A stretch of DNA of 64,000 bases from Sulfolobales archaeon HS-7 (GTDB lineage Archaea; Thermoproteota; Thermoprotei_A; Sulfolobales; Sulfolobaceae). Within the stretch, counting starts at the first letter, position 1; the number at the start of each line of letters is the position of its first letter. The stretch spans positions 2,087,178 to 2,151,177 of the forward strand of contig AP024596.1 in assembly GCA_019704295.1 (NCBI GenBank), read 5' to 3'. Position numbers and translations under genes: made by a program. Shown here piece by piece: positions 5,577 through 15,275 of the stretch. The notes beneath the pieces are model-generated. The model was not told where the DNA came from, did no database searches, and worked only from the letters and a program-made list of their open reading frames with translations.

Positions 5577-6823
5577 AGCAGCCTAGGTGAATATTTGTCG
5601 TAAATCTGTTGTAATTCTATATCCGATATTACGAAGTAATGGTCCTGCAAGATTTTGAACTGCTGCGGGGGAGCTCTACCCTGGAGGATATTGACCAGCA
5701 TCGGGCTCACTCCCTGCTTCAGCATATACGATGCCCAAAAACTCCTTATATCATAAAGTCTGAACTCTTTGCCTAGCACTTTCTTCATTGCTTGTTTAAT
5801 CGAATATCTTATATCTTGGAGTTGGAAGGGGAACAGCTTACTCTTCCACTTCTCTACATCTTGCCCTATCCCCCTAACCGCAGGCTCATATCTTTTTATA
5901 AATTCTTCTCTATAGGGTAAATAGACGTCTTTCAGATATTCTACAGTTTTCGAATGAATAAAGCAAATATATGCTCTTTTCGTCTCATTCTCTTTAAGCA
6001 GCTTGATTACTCTGTGCTCTAAGTCCGTTTGTTCCATAGTTATATTGTAAACCTCCCCTGTCCTCAACCCCGTTTCACATAATAATAAGAAATAGGCCTT
6101 AGCTCCCCGGTGTTCTGTCGCGTCAAATATTTTCTTCAAAGTTTCTATGTTGAGGTTTTCCGGTCTGTGCTTGTACTTTCCCTTAGGTACTGTAAACGAG
6201 GAGTAAAGTAAATGTGCTAATCCAGGGTTTTTCTCCCTGAAAACCGTCTTTATAAACAGTTTTAACGAGTTCGCCATATGTCTTGCGACATTAGGGCTAT
6301 CTGCTTCTATTAATATCTCCCTAATTCCGTCAGGCGACAGTTCATAGCTCAGTTCAGATAGGGCTCTCTTCAGATATCTCATACGCATATCCCTAGTACT
6401 TTTGGACTTATTGTTTAGTAATGTCTCGAATTTCTTCACATCTTCCTCGCTTACGATATACGTGCTTGTAGTTGTCCTTAAGTAGTCCCCCATATACTGG
6501 TACAGTAACGTTATGAAGAAGTTTCTAAAGCCCTCATCTCTTAGCGCCTTCACTATAACACTTAATGCGACCGTCGGGTCTACATCTATCGTTTTCAGTC
6601 CGTATAGTGAGTCGCTTAGCTCTTCAACACTGAGCATCTCTGCAGCGTTAGTTATTATTTCGTCCTGGATCCTCCTTACTTTACCCGCAACATACCTGTA
6701 TAAAGTACTTCTATCAATTCCCAACTTTTGTGCAACGTAACTTAACCCGTATTTTTCTACAGTTTTCTTTAATATTCGTATTTTTTGCTCACTGTCAAGT
6801 TTATTTACGTCAATCTTTACCAT
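5573..6823 (-). CDS. int: Tyrosine recombinase (integrase), pNOB8-like unsplit type
   Basis: I choose ATG 6823 (416 aa) over the in-frame TTG 6883. Residues ~5-50 form a helix-turn-helix (SYVAQKLGIDRSTLYRYVAGK). The C-terminal catalytic domain shows Arg in ETGLRTGEVYNI, Lys/His candidates near RAYICFIHSKT, a box II arginine in YDIRSFWASYML where Tyr replaces the usual His, and the nucleophile Tyr396 in LQDHYFV. The gene is intact and lies about 110 bases from the 3' end of tRNA-Glu, the normal place for an integrase of an element inserted in a tRNA gene. Because the gene is not split by the insertion, this resembles pNOB8-type rather than SSV-type integration. The element extends left out of the window. 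Confidence 0.85.
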   Translation of the reverse strand: MVKIDVNKLDSEQKIRILKKTVEKYGLSYVAQKLGIDRSTLYRYVAGKVRRIQDEIITNAAEMLSVEELSDSLYGLKTIDVDPTVALSVIVKALRDEGFRNFFITLLYQYMGDYLRTTTSTYIVSEEDVKKFETLLNNKSKSTRDMRMRYLKRALSELSYELSPDGIREILIEADSPNVARHMANSLKLFIKTVFREKNPGLAHLLYSSFTVPKGKYKHRPENLNIETLKKIFDATEHRGAKAYFLLLCETGLRTGEVYNITMEQTDLEHRVIKLLKENETKRAYICFIHSKTVEYLKDVYLPYREEFIKRYEPAVRGIGQDVEKWKSKLFPFQLQDIRYSIKQAMKKVLGKEFRLYDIRSFWASYMLKQGVSPMLVNILQGRAPPQQFKILQDHYFVISDIELQQIYDKYSPRLL

Positions 6824-6853
6824 AGTCTCATATTCTATTATTAGACTTACACA

Positions 6854-6884
6854 CTGTTGCAAAAATATCCTTCGCTGTTGCAAA
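6854..6884. repeat. 10-bp direct repeat 21 bp apart near integrase start
   Basis: CTGTTGCAAA occurs at 6854-6863 and 6875-6884, spaced exactly 21 bases start to start, i.e. two helical turns. The pair lies between the integrase ATG and the tRNA. It also makes an extra open stretch upstream of the ATG. It could be integrase arm sites or an operator for the integrase promoter. Confidence 0.45.
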
Positions 6885-6935
6885 TGCCTTATCTTTGTAG
6901 AGAATGTATCTCCCTTAAAATTAACGTAAAATTAG

Positions 6936-7024
6936 TGCCGCGGCCGGGATTTGAACCCGGGCCACAGGCTTGAGAGGCCTGCATACTTTCGGTGCAAGAC
7001 TTGACCGGGCTATACTACCGCGGC
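6936..7024 (-). tRNA. tRNA-Glu(CTC) with a 14-nt D-loop intron; integration target
   Basis: On the minus strand the acceptor arms GCCGCGG / CCGCGGC, the CAGGC-CTCTCAA-GCCTG anticodon arm (CTC) and the CCGGG-TTCAAAT-CCCGG T arm are all present, with discriminator A. The D loop is 14 bases too long. CGGT (D loop) can pair with ACCG inside the extra segment, with 3-base bulges CAA and AAA on the two sides; cutting in those bulges removes AGTCTTGCACCGAA and leaves a normal D loop. This is a relaxed bulge-helix-bulge, so a non-canonical intron is the best reading. The 3' half is intact and adjoins the integrase, making this the likely attachment site. Confidence 0.85.
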
Positions 7025-7061
7025 ATTCAAAATTAACTTACAAGTTCATAAAAAAGTTTTG

Positions 7062-7388
<327 letters not shown>

Positions 7389-7438
7389 CTATTTCCCACT
7401 AACCTTAAATAAAGTAATCCCTAATCTGTTCGGGGGCA

Positions 7439-7996
7439 TTGATAAGAGTCCAATTAACTGTAAGGAGGGGATTTGACTGGCTTCCAGAAGGTGCTGACGT
7501 GAGTCTTATAGATATCAGAAATGGTAGGGACTGCGTTAGATGTATAATTGAAGTAAAGGGCGTAAGAGAAGGGAGCGAGGAGGAGAAAGTATCAACTAAT
7601 ACCATAATCAAGGTAGTTCAAACTAAGGAAATCTTATTTCAGATAATGTCCTCCCTTACTGTACAATACGCTATAATAGGTAAAACTAAATCAATATGGG
7701 AACTCCTCTTGACTGACTATGAGGAAATGAGGAACGTGATTTCGGAACTTTTTAAGAATAAGGTTGACGTTAGGGTAGATAAAATACATAAACTACGTTC
7801 AACCCAGCAGTTGACCCCTAAACAGGAAAGAATTTTAAGAATAGCGGTAGAGCACGGATATTACGACTTTCCAAGGAAGATAGAGCTTTCTGAATTAGCT
7901 AAAAAACTCGAGATTTCACCGTCTACTCTCTCCGAGATTTTAAGGAGGGCAGAGAAAAATGTTATTTTGGATTACCTAAGGAACAAATCACCATAG
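7439..7996 (+). CDS. HTH-10 (bacterio-opsin-activator-like) regulator
   Basis: 185 residues from a TTG start. The N-terminal ~120 residues are an alpha/beta sensor-like region without an identifiable ligand motif. The C-terminal ~60 residues match the HTH-10 domain: LTPKQERILRIAVEHGYYDFPRK followed by LSELAKKLEISPSTLSEILRRAEKN. Archaeal HTH-10 proteins are transcriptional regulators. The gene is divergent from ferredoxin across about 60 bases, but whether it controls ferredoxin is unknown. Confidence 0.8.
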   Translation: MIRVQLTVRRGFDWLPEGADVSLIDIRNGRDCVRCIIEVKGVREGSEEEKVSTNTIIKVVQTKEILFQIMSSLTVQYAIIGKTKSIWELLLTDYEEMRNVISELFKNKVDVRVDKIHKLRSTQQLTPKQERILRIAVEHGYYDFPRKIELSELAKKLEISPSTLSEILRRAEKNVILDYLRNKSP

Positions 7997-8008
7997 AGTG
8001 GTGGCGTT

Positions 8009-8524
8009 ATGACGTATATTAATACATACGATAAGTTATGTTTTCCCGCTGAAATTTATAAAATAAGAGAAGGCGACAGGCTTCTCTTGCATCCTGCAAC
8101 AGTCAAGATAGGGCATTCAATCGTAACCTTTCCACCGTTTTCTTTCTTAAGTAATTCATGCGATAATGAGGTATCATCTCCAGCTTGGATTGATGATGTG
8201 GAAGTAAGGAATCATAGTAACTTTAAGTTCCTAGGTGGAAATGAGAAAGTTAGAGGCAGGCTAGCTCCAACCACGAGCGCTATCCCCACCTTATTTACAC
8301 TGTATCATTTATGGGACGAATTGGAGCTAAATATAAATACCCATTACGAAGGCATACCTATCTTAACATTAGGAGAAATACCTATACTAACCGTACTCAA
8401 GGGAGTAGTCCATATATGTACATTAGAAATGAGGAATGTATTTACGGCTGTGGCGAGTGTAGTTAACTATTACTTACCTGATTGGGATAAAGTAGGGGTA
8501 AAAAATAATTATAATATTCCTTAA
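8009..8524 (+). CDS. Hypothetical protein, 171 aa
   Basis: Starts 12 bases after the HTH-10 gene, with GGTGG ahead of the ATG, so the two are likely one operon. The protein is strand-rich with many hydrophobic segments (VTFPPFSFLS, GIPILTLGEIPILTVLKG) but no transmembrane helix or catalytic motif that I recognise. Two Cys are scattered. Possibly specific to Sulfolobales. Codon use resembles neighbouring host genes. Confidence 0.6.
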   Translation: MTYINTYDKLCFPAEIYKIREGDRLLLHPATVKIGHSIVTFPPFSFLSNSCDNEVSSPAWIDDVEVRNHSNFKFLGGNEKVRGRLAPTTSAIPTLFTLYHLWDELELNINTHYEGIPILTLGEIPILTVLKGVVHICTLEMRNVFTAVASVVNYYLPDWDKVGVKNNYNIP

Positions 8525-8616
8525 AAATGAGAGGACTGTCCCTTCTTGCGCTCGTAACATCCCGGCTCATGATTTCCTAGCTTCAGAGGGACCTCGATAC
8601 CTAGCAAAGGTTCCAT
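8521..8616 (-). pseudogene. Remnant of TnpB C-terminus (IS200/IS605)
   Basis: A short open frame whose end reads GIEVPLKLGNHEPGCYERKK. The EVPL...GNHEP pattern is like the C-terminal tails of archaeal TnpB proteins, where codons for E-(A/V)-P overlap the right-end hairpin. The stop overlaps the end of the previous plus-strand gene. The rest of the gap to 9205 holds no gene that I can support. Low certainty because only about 30 codons remain. Confidence 0.3.
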
Positions 8617-9205
8617 CAAAACATTTTGTAACGAGTTACGGAAGAGAGTCTATGAAGGATCTTCACAGACTTAAGTTTCCTGTTTTGTGGCTACGACCTA
8701 ATAAACGAGGTCTACACCCTTTTTTTGTAAAAACCTTATCTACAAAGAGCTATCCATTCCCTACAGACTTTCCCTCCACTAAACCTGTCGATTTAAACTC
8801 CTCTCACGACCGCTTCAGTAACCTTTCACTGACTTTTTGTTAAGCTTTACCCCCTAGGATATAGTTAGAAATAGTCATCTTGCGTTTCGTCATAGAGATG
8901 AAAAAAGCTCCTTTTTCCATAATTAGGTATATAGCGTTCTCATAGTTGTCTATTATGCCTTAGAGGCGGACTAATAGGACATTTCTCCAAATTTTTACGA
9001 ATCAATGCATTTCAGAACGATCTTGAAGGATCTAAAAGTTTTCAATCACATTGGATTAAAATACTTAGAGAATCTCCTAACTTAGAAAAATGCTAAAATG
9101 TAGTTGTTACTAGCTCTATTGTTTATAAATTTACTAATAAAATTGTTCTATGTATGGTCTTCGTCACACGCTAAAGTTTATAAATGATACAACAATTTCT
9201 ATTAT

Positions 9206-9280
9206 GGACTCGTAGCTCAGCCAGGATAGAGCGCTGGCCTCCTAAGCCAGTGGTCGGGGGTTCAAATCCCCCCGAGTCCG
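9206..9280 (+). tRNA. tRNA-Arg(CCT)
   Basis: Acceptor GGACTCG pairs with CGAGTCC, discriminator G; anticodon arm CTGGC-CTCCTAA-GCCAG gives CCT; T arm GGGGG-TTCAAAT-CCCCC. No intron. A TATA-like TTTATAAATG lies about 25 bases upstream (9178-9187). Confidence 0.95.
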
Positions 9281-9768
9281 CTATAGTAAGTGGAACGGAG
9301 TTTGGTTAAATTCTCATTATATATATTGGGGCGACTAGGGAGCTCCTTAAAGTATTAAGTGTAAATTCACGTATAACGCTTGGCGTAAATCGGGTAACTA
9401 GATCGTTCCTTGTTTAAAAGTCCGTAAGGGATACTCCTTATAACTTAGTGATGAAACGCCCTTCTACACTTTTCAACATTACTAAACAATAACTAAATTA
9501 GTAGTTAAGACATAACTTCCTAACGAGCGATTCAGTGCTGCATGGGCTCATCATCTTAAATCTAGCCGCCCATCGTTCATCATTTCTGCCTCAGGTTACA
9601 TAAAGTATCAGGAGTTTAAAACTCTATAATAATTTCTCAAATGAATTCAAAACATTAAGTTCATTCCATACTACCAGTGCGAGAAAAGTTAATACACGCT
9701 TTACCTATGATAAGATATAGTAAATATTTTGTCTGCAAGGAACCACATTAAGCTGTCTGGGTAAGTAT

Positions 9769-9828
9769 ATGACGGTGTGCTTTTTAATATCGAAAAGAAA
9801 GTCCCCTTCCGTCAGGGACGGTCTTTAG
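9769..9828 (+). pseudogene. TnpB C-terminal tail with right-end hairpin
   Basis: Within the 812-base gap 9281-10092 the only recognisable item is this 19-codon frame ending KRKSPSVRDGL. Its codons form the hairpin GTCCC (9801-9805) / GGGAC (9815-9819) around CTTCCGTCA, the sequence that archaeal IS200/IS605 right ends share with the last codons of tnpB. No transposase body remains upstream. The rest of the gap shows no supported gene. Confidence 0.4.
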
Positions 9829-10092
9829 GATAATGTTTTCCATGCGTAAAGTAAGGCAATAATTAGAACCACCATGTAGTATCCTTGTGAGTTCTAATCT
9901 CTATGGAGAGTCTCAGTAACTTCTCTTTCATATGGAACATTGTAGGGTGTTTCGATTAGCCTCCGCAACTCGTTCACTTAGGAACGGGAAATCACGAAGT
10001 GGTATACCCATTAGAGGAAATGAAGTATCCACTAATACTAGAGGAATATTCTGTTCGCAGTAATGATGAAAATACATATGAGCGTGTTCTTG

Positions 10093-10293
10093 TTATATCG
10101 TGTTTATTTTATCTCTGACTTCAACTGGTAGATCTTCTAGTTTCATTACTGAGAAATTCCTTTTTATTCCTTTTATCCTTTTCAAAGGAATATACCTATT
10201 GGGATCTTTTTCATCCCTGGACTTAAATACCCTCAATTTAACATACGATTTTCCCATTTCTACGTAAACGTACTTTTTATGCTTTGTAGTCAT
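10093..10293 (-). CDS. Small basic conserved protein, 66 aa
   Basis: A lysine/arginine-rich, strand-rich protein (KYVYVEMGKSYVKLRVFKSRDEK, then RYIPLKRIKGIKRNFS) with a final helix (LEDLPVEVRDKINTI). It resembles the small Sulfolobales family I know as DUF5622, assigned from pattern only. ATG 10293 follows an A/T-rich promoter region (AAATTATAAAAG at 10312-10323 in plus sense). Likely cytosolic; role unknown. Confidence 0.6.
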   Translation of the reverse strand: MTTKHKKYVYVEMGKSYVKLRVFKSRDEKDPNRYIPLKRIKGIKRNFSVMKLEDLPVEVRDKINTI

Positions 10294-10378
10294 GAGTGAG
10301 GATAGGAAGTTTAAATTATAAAAGTTTTGAGAATGCGATATTTGCTATCAGTGTTTAAGGTTCGACTTATTGATCAAT

Positions 10379-10633
10379 CTAGTTCCTAGGTCTTTTTATG
10401 AAACCTAGAATAAACGAGATGACATAAAGTGCTAAAATTATAGATGAGATTGCGACCAAGGCATAAACTATAATGTAATTACCTTTAGCTAGGTTTCCGA
10501 AGGCGTAAAAGAAAGGCCCTATTACTATGATCCCTCCACTGTTTGTCGTTGATGGCACCGTTAATATTGAACCAACTATTATCAGCGCAAGCGCAATGAA
10601 TATAATTATCATGCCTATGAGGATTAACCTCAT
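10379..10633 (-). CDS. Two-helix membrane protein, 84 aa
   Basis: Two hydrophobic stretches, residues ~3-25 (LILIGMIIIFIALALIIVGS) and ~52-75, separated by a Gly/Ser/Pro loop. Short basic C-terminus (GFIKRPRN). No family recognised. Separate from its neighbours. Confidence 0.6.
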   Translation of the reverse strand: MRLILIGMIIIFIALALIIVGSILTVPSTTNSGGIIVIGPFFYAFGNLAKGNYIIVYALVAISSIILALYVISFILGFIKRPRN

Positions 10634-10752
10634 ACAATTTATGTAGACTTGGTAGTTTTTAACTTTATCTTAACGTGGGGGACTAACGACTCTATCCATA
10701 GGCGTGATGTAGTTTGCTTTAAAAATTTCCCGCGCTGCCATGATTAAAGTGA

Positions 10753-10828
10753 GGGCCCAGACCGGGAATTGAACCCGGGATCACCCGGTCCACAGCCGGG
10801 CGCTCTACCGAGCTGAGCTACCTGGGCC
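10753..10828 (-). tRNA. tRNA-His(GTG)
   Basis: Acceptor GGCCCAG / CTGGGCC with discriminator C73, as expected for tRNA-His; anticodon arm CCCGG-CTGTGGA-CCGGG gives GTG; T arm CCGGG-TTCAATT-CCCGG. The base preceding G1 in the gene is T, so the G-1 needed by histidyl-tRNA synthetase is not encoded and would have to be added after transcription. Confidence 0.93.
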
Positions 10829-10965
10829 ACTTAGAGATATAACTTTCAATAATAGTAATAACGTTTATCCCTTTGGTATCGAACTCCATTATTCATAATA
10901 ATAACGCTGTGTTCTGAAATTCACGCGAACTATTCTTCTAAAAATTTCGGTTAGCTCCCTGACTT

Positions 10966-12198
10966 TCATGTCACTTTAGATAGTTCGTCTTTAACTATAT
11001 CGAGTATATTGAACGCAATAACGTTTTTCATTGACTTCTGTATACGGGTTACCTCTCCACCTTTTCTCACCGCTATAACCTCGTTATACTCAGACGCAAA
11101 GCCTATGTCTTTTCGCTTGACATTATTTGCAAATATTATATTAAAGTTATGAAGTTCTAATTTCTTTTTTGCCTTCTCTACTAATTCCTCATCGTTATCA
11201 ACTGTCTCAGCGGCAAATCCTACAATAAGTTTGCATTTTCCTTTGAGACCCTCCGATATTTTTCTAGTAACCTCTATGGAAATATTAGGTAAACTCGCCC
11301 TTGAGTCTAATTTAGTATCGTAAGAAACGTTGAATCTAAAGTCAGCTGGAGCCCCTGCCAGTATTGCCACATCAATTTTGTTATTCTCCACTATTTTGTT
11401 TACGGCGTTAAACATATCTTCGGTTGTAGTAACTTGAATTCTCTTCTCCCCGAAATACTTTACGTTACTTTCGACTGGTCCAGACACTAGGTATACGTTA
11501 GCCCCTCTGTAGTGGGCGTTATTCGCTATGGAAATTCCCATTCTCCCCGTACTAGAATTAGTCAGGAATCTCACAGGATCTAAATGTTCTCTTGTCGGAC
11601 CGGCAGTAACGAGAACGTTTATTCCCTTAAGATCCTCGCCTCGAATAGCCATAGATACTGTCTTTTCTATTATGAGTTGCTCTGGAGGAAAGTGCGCTAC
11701 ATCTCTAATTTTATTTGGAGGAATTATAGTTACGTTGTGTTCTTTAAGTCTCTCAATAGCTTCGCTTACCTGAAACGATTCGTACATGGCAAAGTGCATC
11801 GTTGGAACGATAATAACTGGTTTACCATATGCCAGAACAGTTAACGCTACTAAAGGGATCGTATCGTCTCCTATTCCATAGGCTAGTTTTGATAAACTGT
11901 TAGCAGTGATCGGGCTAATCAGCATAAGCGAGGATTCTTTAGCAAGTTGAATGTGTTCTAACTCTCCTGTGATCTCTACGACGGGATGATTACTGGTAGC
12001 CCATCTAAACATTTCAGGGGAGATTAGTTTCGTCGCTTTCTTTGACATGACTACTGTAACCTCTGCGCCATAACGCATTAAATTGCGTGCGAGATCTATC
12101 GATTTATAGAGGGAGACGCTAGAAGTAATTCCCAGTAATATTTTCTTACCGTCAAGTAAATCCGAGAACTCCCCCTTTATGTTCTTAGAAGGATGCAT
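10966..12198 (-). CDS. coaBC: Phosphopantothenoylcysteine synthetase/decarboxylase
   Basis: 410 residues, the usual length of the bifunctional enzyme. The N-terminal half is the flavin-dependent decarboxylase (CoaC), with the start ILLGITSSVSLYKSIDLARN and the segment PTMHFAMYES containing the catalytic-type His. The C-terminal half (CoaB) begins NVLVTAGPTREHLDPVRFLT and carries NSSTGRMG. It joins cysteine to 4'-phosphopantothenate using a nucleotide and decarboxylates the product, in coenzyme A synthesis. Divergent from the ArsR-type regulator across a 55-base promoter region. Confidence 0.93.
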   Translation of the reverse strand: MHPSKNIKGEFSDLLDGKKILLGITSSVSLYKSIDLARNLMRYGAEVTVVMSKKATKLISPEMFRWATSNHPVVEITGELEHIQLAKESSLMLISPITANSLSKLAYGIGDDTIPLVALTVLAYGKPVIIVPTMHFAMYESFQVSEAIERLKEHNVTIIPPNKIRDVAHFPPEQLIIEKTVSMAIRGEDLKGINVLVTAGPTREHLDPVRFLTNSSTGRMGISIANNAHYRGANVYLVSGPVESNVKYFGEKRIQVTTTEDMFNAVNKIVENNKIDVAILAGAPADFRFNVSYDTKLDSRASLPNISIEVTRKISEGLKGKCKLIVGFAAETVDNDEELVEKAKKKLELHNFNIIFANNVKRKDIGFASEYNEVIAVRKGGEVTRIQKSMKNVIAFNILDIVKDELSKVT

Positions 12199-12253
12199 TA
12201 TGCGACGGTATGGGAAATACCTTAAAAAACATTATATATATAAACTAGTATTA

Positions 12254-12556
12254 ATGGAACTCGTTCTCACAGATCCGGAGGAGATACAGAAAGTCGCAGA
12301 AGCGTTATCCTCAATCACTAGGGTAAATATTCTTACTTTGGTTAACGAGAAGCCTTTGGGCATAACCGAAATCAGCGAAACTGTTGCTATGACTAAGGGA
12401 AACATCAGTGCTCAAGTTGCGATGTTGGAGTCTGCTGGTCTTGTCGAAGTGATTTATTACAACGGAAAAAAGGGGATTAAGAAATTAGTAAGAACAAAAT
12501 ATAATAGGATTGTAATTGAATTAGGAAATAACAGCTCGCAAGAAATTAATGAATAA
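12254..12556 (+). CDS. ArsR-type winged-helix regulator, 100 aa
   Basis: I place the start at ATG 12254, about 25 bases after the TATA-like run TTATATATATAAAC (12223-12236); the longer frame from 12179 would overlap coaBC. The sequence [30 protein letters not shown] contains the ArsR-type helix-turn-helix and is followed by a wing ([14 protein letters not shown]). No metal-binding Cys pair is seen. The 3' end overlaps the convergent pyrG by 36 bases. Confidence 0.8.
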   Translation: MELVLTDPEEIQKVAEALSSITRVNILTLVNEKPLGITEISETVAMTKGNISAQVAMLESAGLVEVIYYNGKKGIKKLVRTKYNRIVIELGNNSSQEINE

Positions 12557-14110
12557 TGGAGCCGGTTTCATAGGTCTGCTATTAAACTCTGGGTGGGGTT
12601 GTGTACCCACGAAAAATTTATGTCCCTTTAGTTCCATCATCTCTACTAATCCGTCTTCGCTAACTCCAGAGACGATAAAACCGTTTTTCTCCATTTCGTC
12701 AACAAAACGAGGGTTAACCTCATACCTATGTCTATGTCTTTCGTTTATTACTTTTCTTCCATACGCTTCCCAAACTTTTGTCCCTTCTCGTAGAATTATT
12801 TTCTGAGCTCCCAATCTCATCGTTCCTCCCAGTAGCGTAACTTTCTTCTGTTCGTCAAGCATACTTATCACGGGATAAGGGGTATTTTGATCTACCTCAG
12901 TAGTGTTCGCATTAGTATAGTTTAACACGTTCCTAGCGAACTCTACTACTGCAAGCTGAAGTCCAAAACATATTCCAAGGAACGGAATATTTTTAGTTCT
13001 TGCATATTTTATTGCGTTTATTTTACCCTCGACGCCCCTACTTCCGAATCCAGGCAAGACCACTATACCCATAGCGTCATTTAGTATAGAAAATTCCCCT
13101 TTTTCAAGTTCATTAGATTCTAACCATACCATGTCTAGTTTTACATTCAGATACGCAGCGGCGTGAAGCATAGCTTCTTTTATACTGATGTAACTATCTT
13201 TATGTTTGGTATATTTCCCTATAAGGAAAATTTTCGCGGTTTTCCCTGAGGGATTTCTTATTTTTTCGACGAAATTTATCCATTGTGTTATATCCGGCTT
13301 CCTTTCAGGTAACCCCATTAACTTTATTATTGTTTCAATTATATTCTGCTCGTTTAGAATCATAGGAACCTCATATGGAGTATCCACGTCGTAATTTGTG
13401 AATATCTTGTCCTTCCTAACATTTGTAAAAAGGGAAATTTTATCTCTGCTCTCCTCATCAATAGGAAAAGGTGAGCGCGTTATAATAATATCAGGTTGAA
13501 TTCCTATTCTCCTTAACTCTTGGACGCTGTGTTGAAGGGGTTTAGTTTTAAGCTCTCCAGTGACCTTCAGGTACTCTACTAGCGCCGTGTGAATAAATAA
13601 CACGTCAGATTCCTCGCTTTCTAGCTTCATTTGTCTAGTTGCCTCCAGGAAAGGGAGGCTTTCTATGTCTCCTACCGTCCCGCCTATTTCTACTATTGTT
13701 ATTTCTGCGTCAAATAGTTTGGTTACTTGCCTTATCATAGACTTTATTTCATCCGTAATATGTGGTATTATTTGTACTGTCTGACCAAGGAATTTTCCCT
13801 CCCTTTCCTTTCTTATCGTCTCAAAGTAAACCTTTCCCGTAGTTATGTTGTTAATTTTTGTCATTTCTATGTCTATGAAACGTTCGTAATGACCAAGGTC
13901 TAAATCTGTTTCAGCCCCGTCATTAGTTACAAACACCTCGCCGTGCATATATGGGTTCATCGTTCCTGCATCCACGTTAACGTACGGATCGATTTTTACG
14001 GCAGTTACCTTAAATCCTGCAGACTTTAGAAGAAAACCTAGTGAAGAAGTTATTGTTCCCTTTCCTATGCTCGATAGAACTCCTCCAGTTATAAAGATGT
14101 ATTTACCCAA
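12521..14110 (-). CDS. pyrG: CTP synthase
   Basis: 529 residues from a TTG start. The amidoligase domain starts with the P-loop-like [20 protein letters not shown] and has the Mg/UTP-binding segments [13 protein letters not shown] and [11 protein letters not shown]. The glutaminase domain has the nucleophile Cys in [12 protein letters not shown] and the His/Glu pair in GTQPHPEF. It makes CTP from UTP, ATP and glutamine. Slightly short of bacterial PyrG but complete. Its end overlaps a convergent regulator gene. Confidence 0.96.
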   Translation of the reverse strand: MGKYIFITGGVLSSIGKGTITSSLGFLLKSAGFKVTAVKIDPYVNVDAGTMNPYMHGEVFVTNDGAETDLDLGHYERFIDIEMTKINNITTGKVYFETIRKEREGKFLGQTVQIIPHITDEIKSMIRQVTKLFDAEITIVEIGGTVGDIESLPFLEATRQMKLESEESDVLFIHTALVEYLKVTGELKTKPLQHSVQELRRIGIQPDIIITRSPFPIDEESRDKISLFTNVRKDKIFTNYDVDTPYEVPMILNEQNIIETIIKLMGLPERKPDITQWINFVEKIRNPSGKTAKIFLIGKYTKHKDSYISIKEAMLHAAAYLNVKLDMVWLESNELEKGEFSILNDAMGIVVLPGFGSRGVEGKINAIKYARTKNIPFLGICFGLQLAVVEFARNVLNYTNANTTEVDQNTPYPVISMLDEQKKVTLLGGTMRLGAQKIILREGTKVWEAYGRKVINERHRHRYEVNPRFVDEMEKNGFIVSGVSEDGLVEMMELKGHKFFVGTQPHPEFNSRPMKPAPLFINFLRAVIS

Positions 14111-14288
14111 AGTATCGTATCACAGTGAGGAATTCTCGAATTATTGGTTTATAAAGCTTACACTTTTATCCTTCTTCGGCGGACATACCTACAAGGGCAA
14201 GCTTTTTTCGTTAGTCGCGGGTTCGTGGTCATCGTCTTGCATTATTGATGAGATTATTCAACCTGACCACATTTAATTTCAATGAACT

Positions 14289-14378
<90 letters not shown>

Positions 14379-14542
14379 ATCTAAAAGCAAATATAATGCC
14401 TTAGGTAAAAAAACTAATGTAACGGTATGCCTTAAAATCCACACGCAGGTGATCTTTACTTCGTTTTAGTTCTTATCATTTTTATAAAAAATAAATATAT
14501 TATTTAGTTTTTTTTATTAATTAAATTACTTATTAAGAGAAA

Positions 14543-14749
14543 CTATATAACTATTGATCGTTTAACTGTAGAAAGATACTTAAGACGTTTGCGTAAAGCA
14601 TTCATTAATTCCAAGAAATTCTGCAGTATCATAGTATAAACCAATTGACGACTTTCAATTCTTGAGAGATTATAATAATATCTGAAGCAAGATTCGTAAA
14701 ATTCATGAAAGTATAGTTTGCCGTTAGTTACAGCAGTCTGAGAAGCCAT
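14543..14749 (-). CDS. Small helical protein, 68 aa
   Basis: I start at the ATG 14749, about 25 bases downstream of the TATA-like TTATATATATT on the minus strand (14766-14778), rather than the ATG at 14758. The product is helical and aromatic-rich (HEFYESCFRYYYNLSRIE, QLVYTMILQNFLELMNAL) with a basic end. No recognised family. The promoter position supports a real gene; the following 250 bases up to 15011 hold nothing I can call. Confidence 0.5.
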   Translation of the reverse strand: MASQTAVTNGKLYFHEFYESCFRYYYNLSRIESRQLVYTMILQNFLELMNALRKRLKYLSTVKRSIVI

Positions 14750-15011
14750 TAGGTACATTTAATATAATATATATAAAAAAATATTAATACTATAATAATA
14801 AACTTTTATTTTATACTTTCAAAATTGCTGCGTGAAAAACTATCTTCACTCAAAATAAACATCAAAAAGTAAGAATAACGCAGAATATTCGATTAGATTT
14901 TTTGAGTAAGACGTGCATAACAGCTATATTAATTATTTAAATATTGAATGAAGCTTCTTTATCTTAAATGGGTATTTTACATAGGTTCAAAGCGGGGAGA
15001 CCTGCAGGGGA

Positions 15012-15269
15012 TTGATACACCCTTTGTATAAGTTTAAATATCAATTCGCAGTCAATACTCTAATGGTACACACTGACGAAGTAAGGACGTTGGCAATGGC
15101 TAAACAAGGGAGTCCTTCTGTTGCTAACAGAAGTCTTCACGACATTATTATATTCACTTCCAGGTCAATGGGTTCTTCAGGACTTGTAGAGCCACTCAAT
15201 TGGCATTCGGGAGCTGAAAGGCAGGAAATTCGTGCTATAAGGTGTGAAGTCCCATTACGCCGGGGGTGA
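15012..15269 (+). pseudogene. Remnant of IS200/IS605 tnpB 3' end
   Basis: An open frame of 85 codons ending GAERQEIRAIRCEVPLRRG. The ending matches the last codons of archaeal tnpB overlapping a right-end hairpin: GTCCC at 15249-15253 pairs with GGGGG/GGGAC-like bases at 15262-15266. No zinc ribbon or DED-type catalytic motif is present, so the transposon body is gone. I treat it as a fragment, not a gene. It stops 6 bases before the next gene and so covers that gene's upstream region. Confidence 0.4.
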
Positions 15270-15275
15270 GCCTAC

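Noticed and set aside
6824..6883. Extended integrase start at TTG 6883
   Set aside because: The added codons come from the direct repeat CTGTTGCAAA and carry no conserved sequence; ATG 6823 is preferred.
8652..8843. 63-codon ORF
   Set aside because: No ribosome site, composition unlike local genes, no motif.
14250..14270. Possible C/D box guide RNA (TTGATGA ... CTGA)
   Set aside because: Only one C and one D box with 13 bases between; no C'/D' pair or K-turn stem seen.
14985..15275. RNase P RNA or other structured RNA
   Set aside because: The conserved CR-I and CR-V elements of RNase P RNA are absent; the end fits a tnpB right end better.
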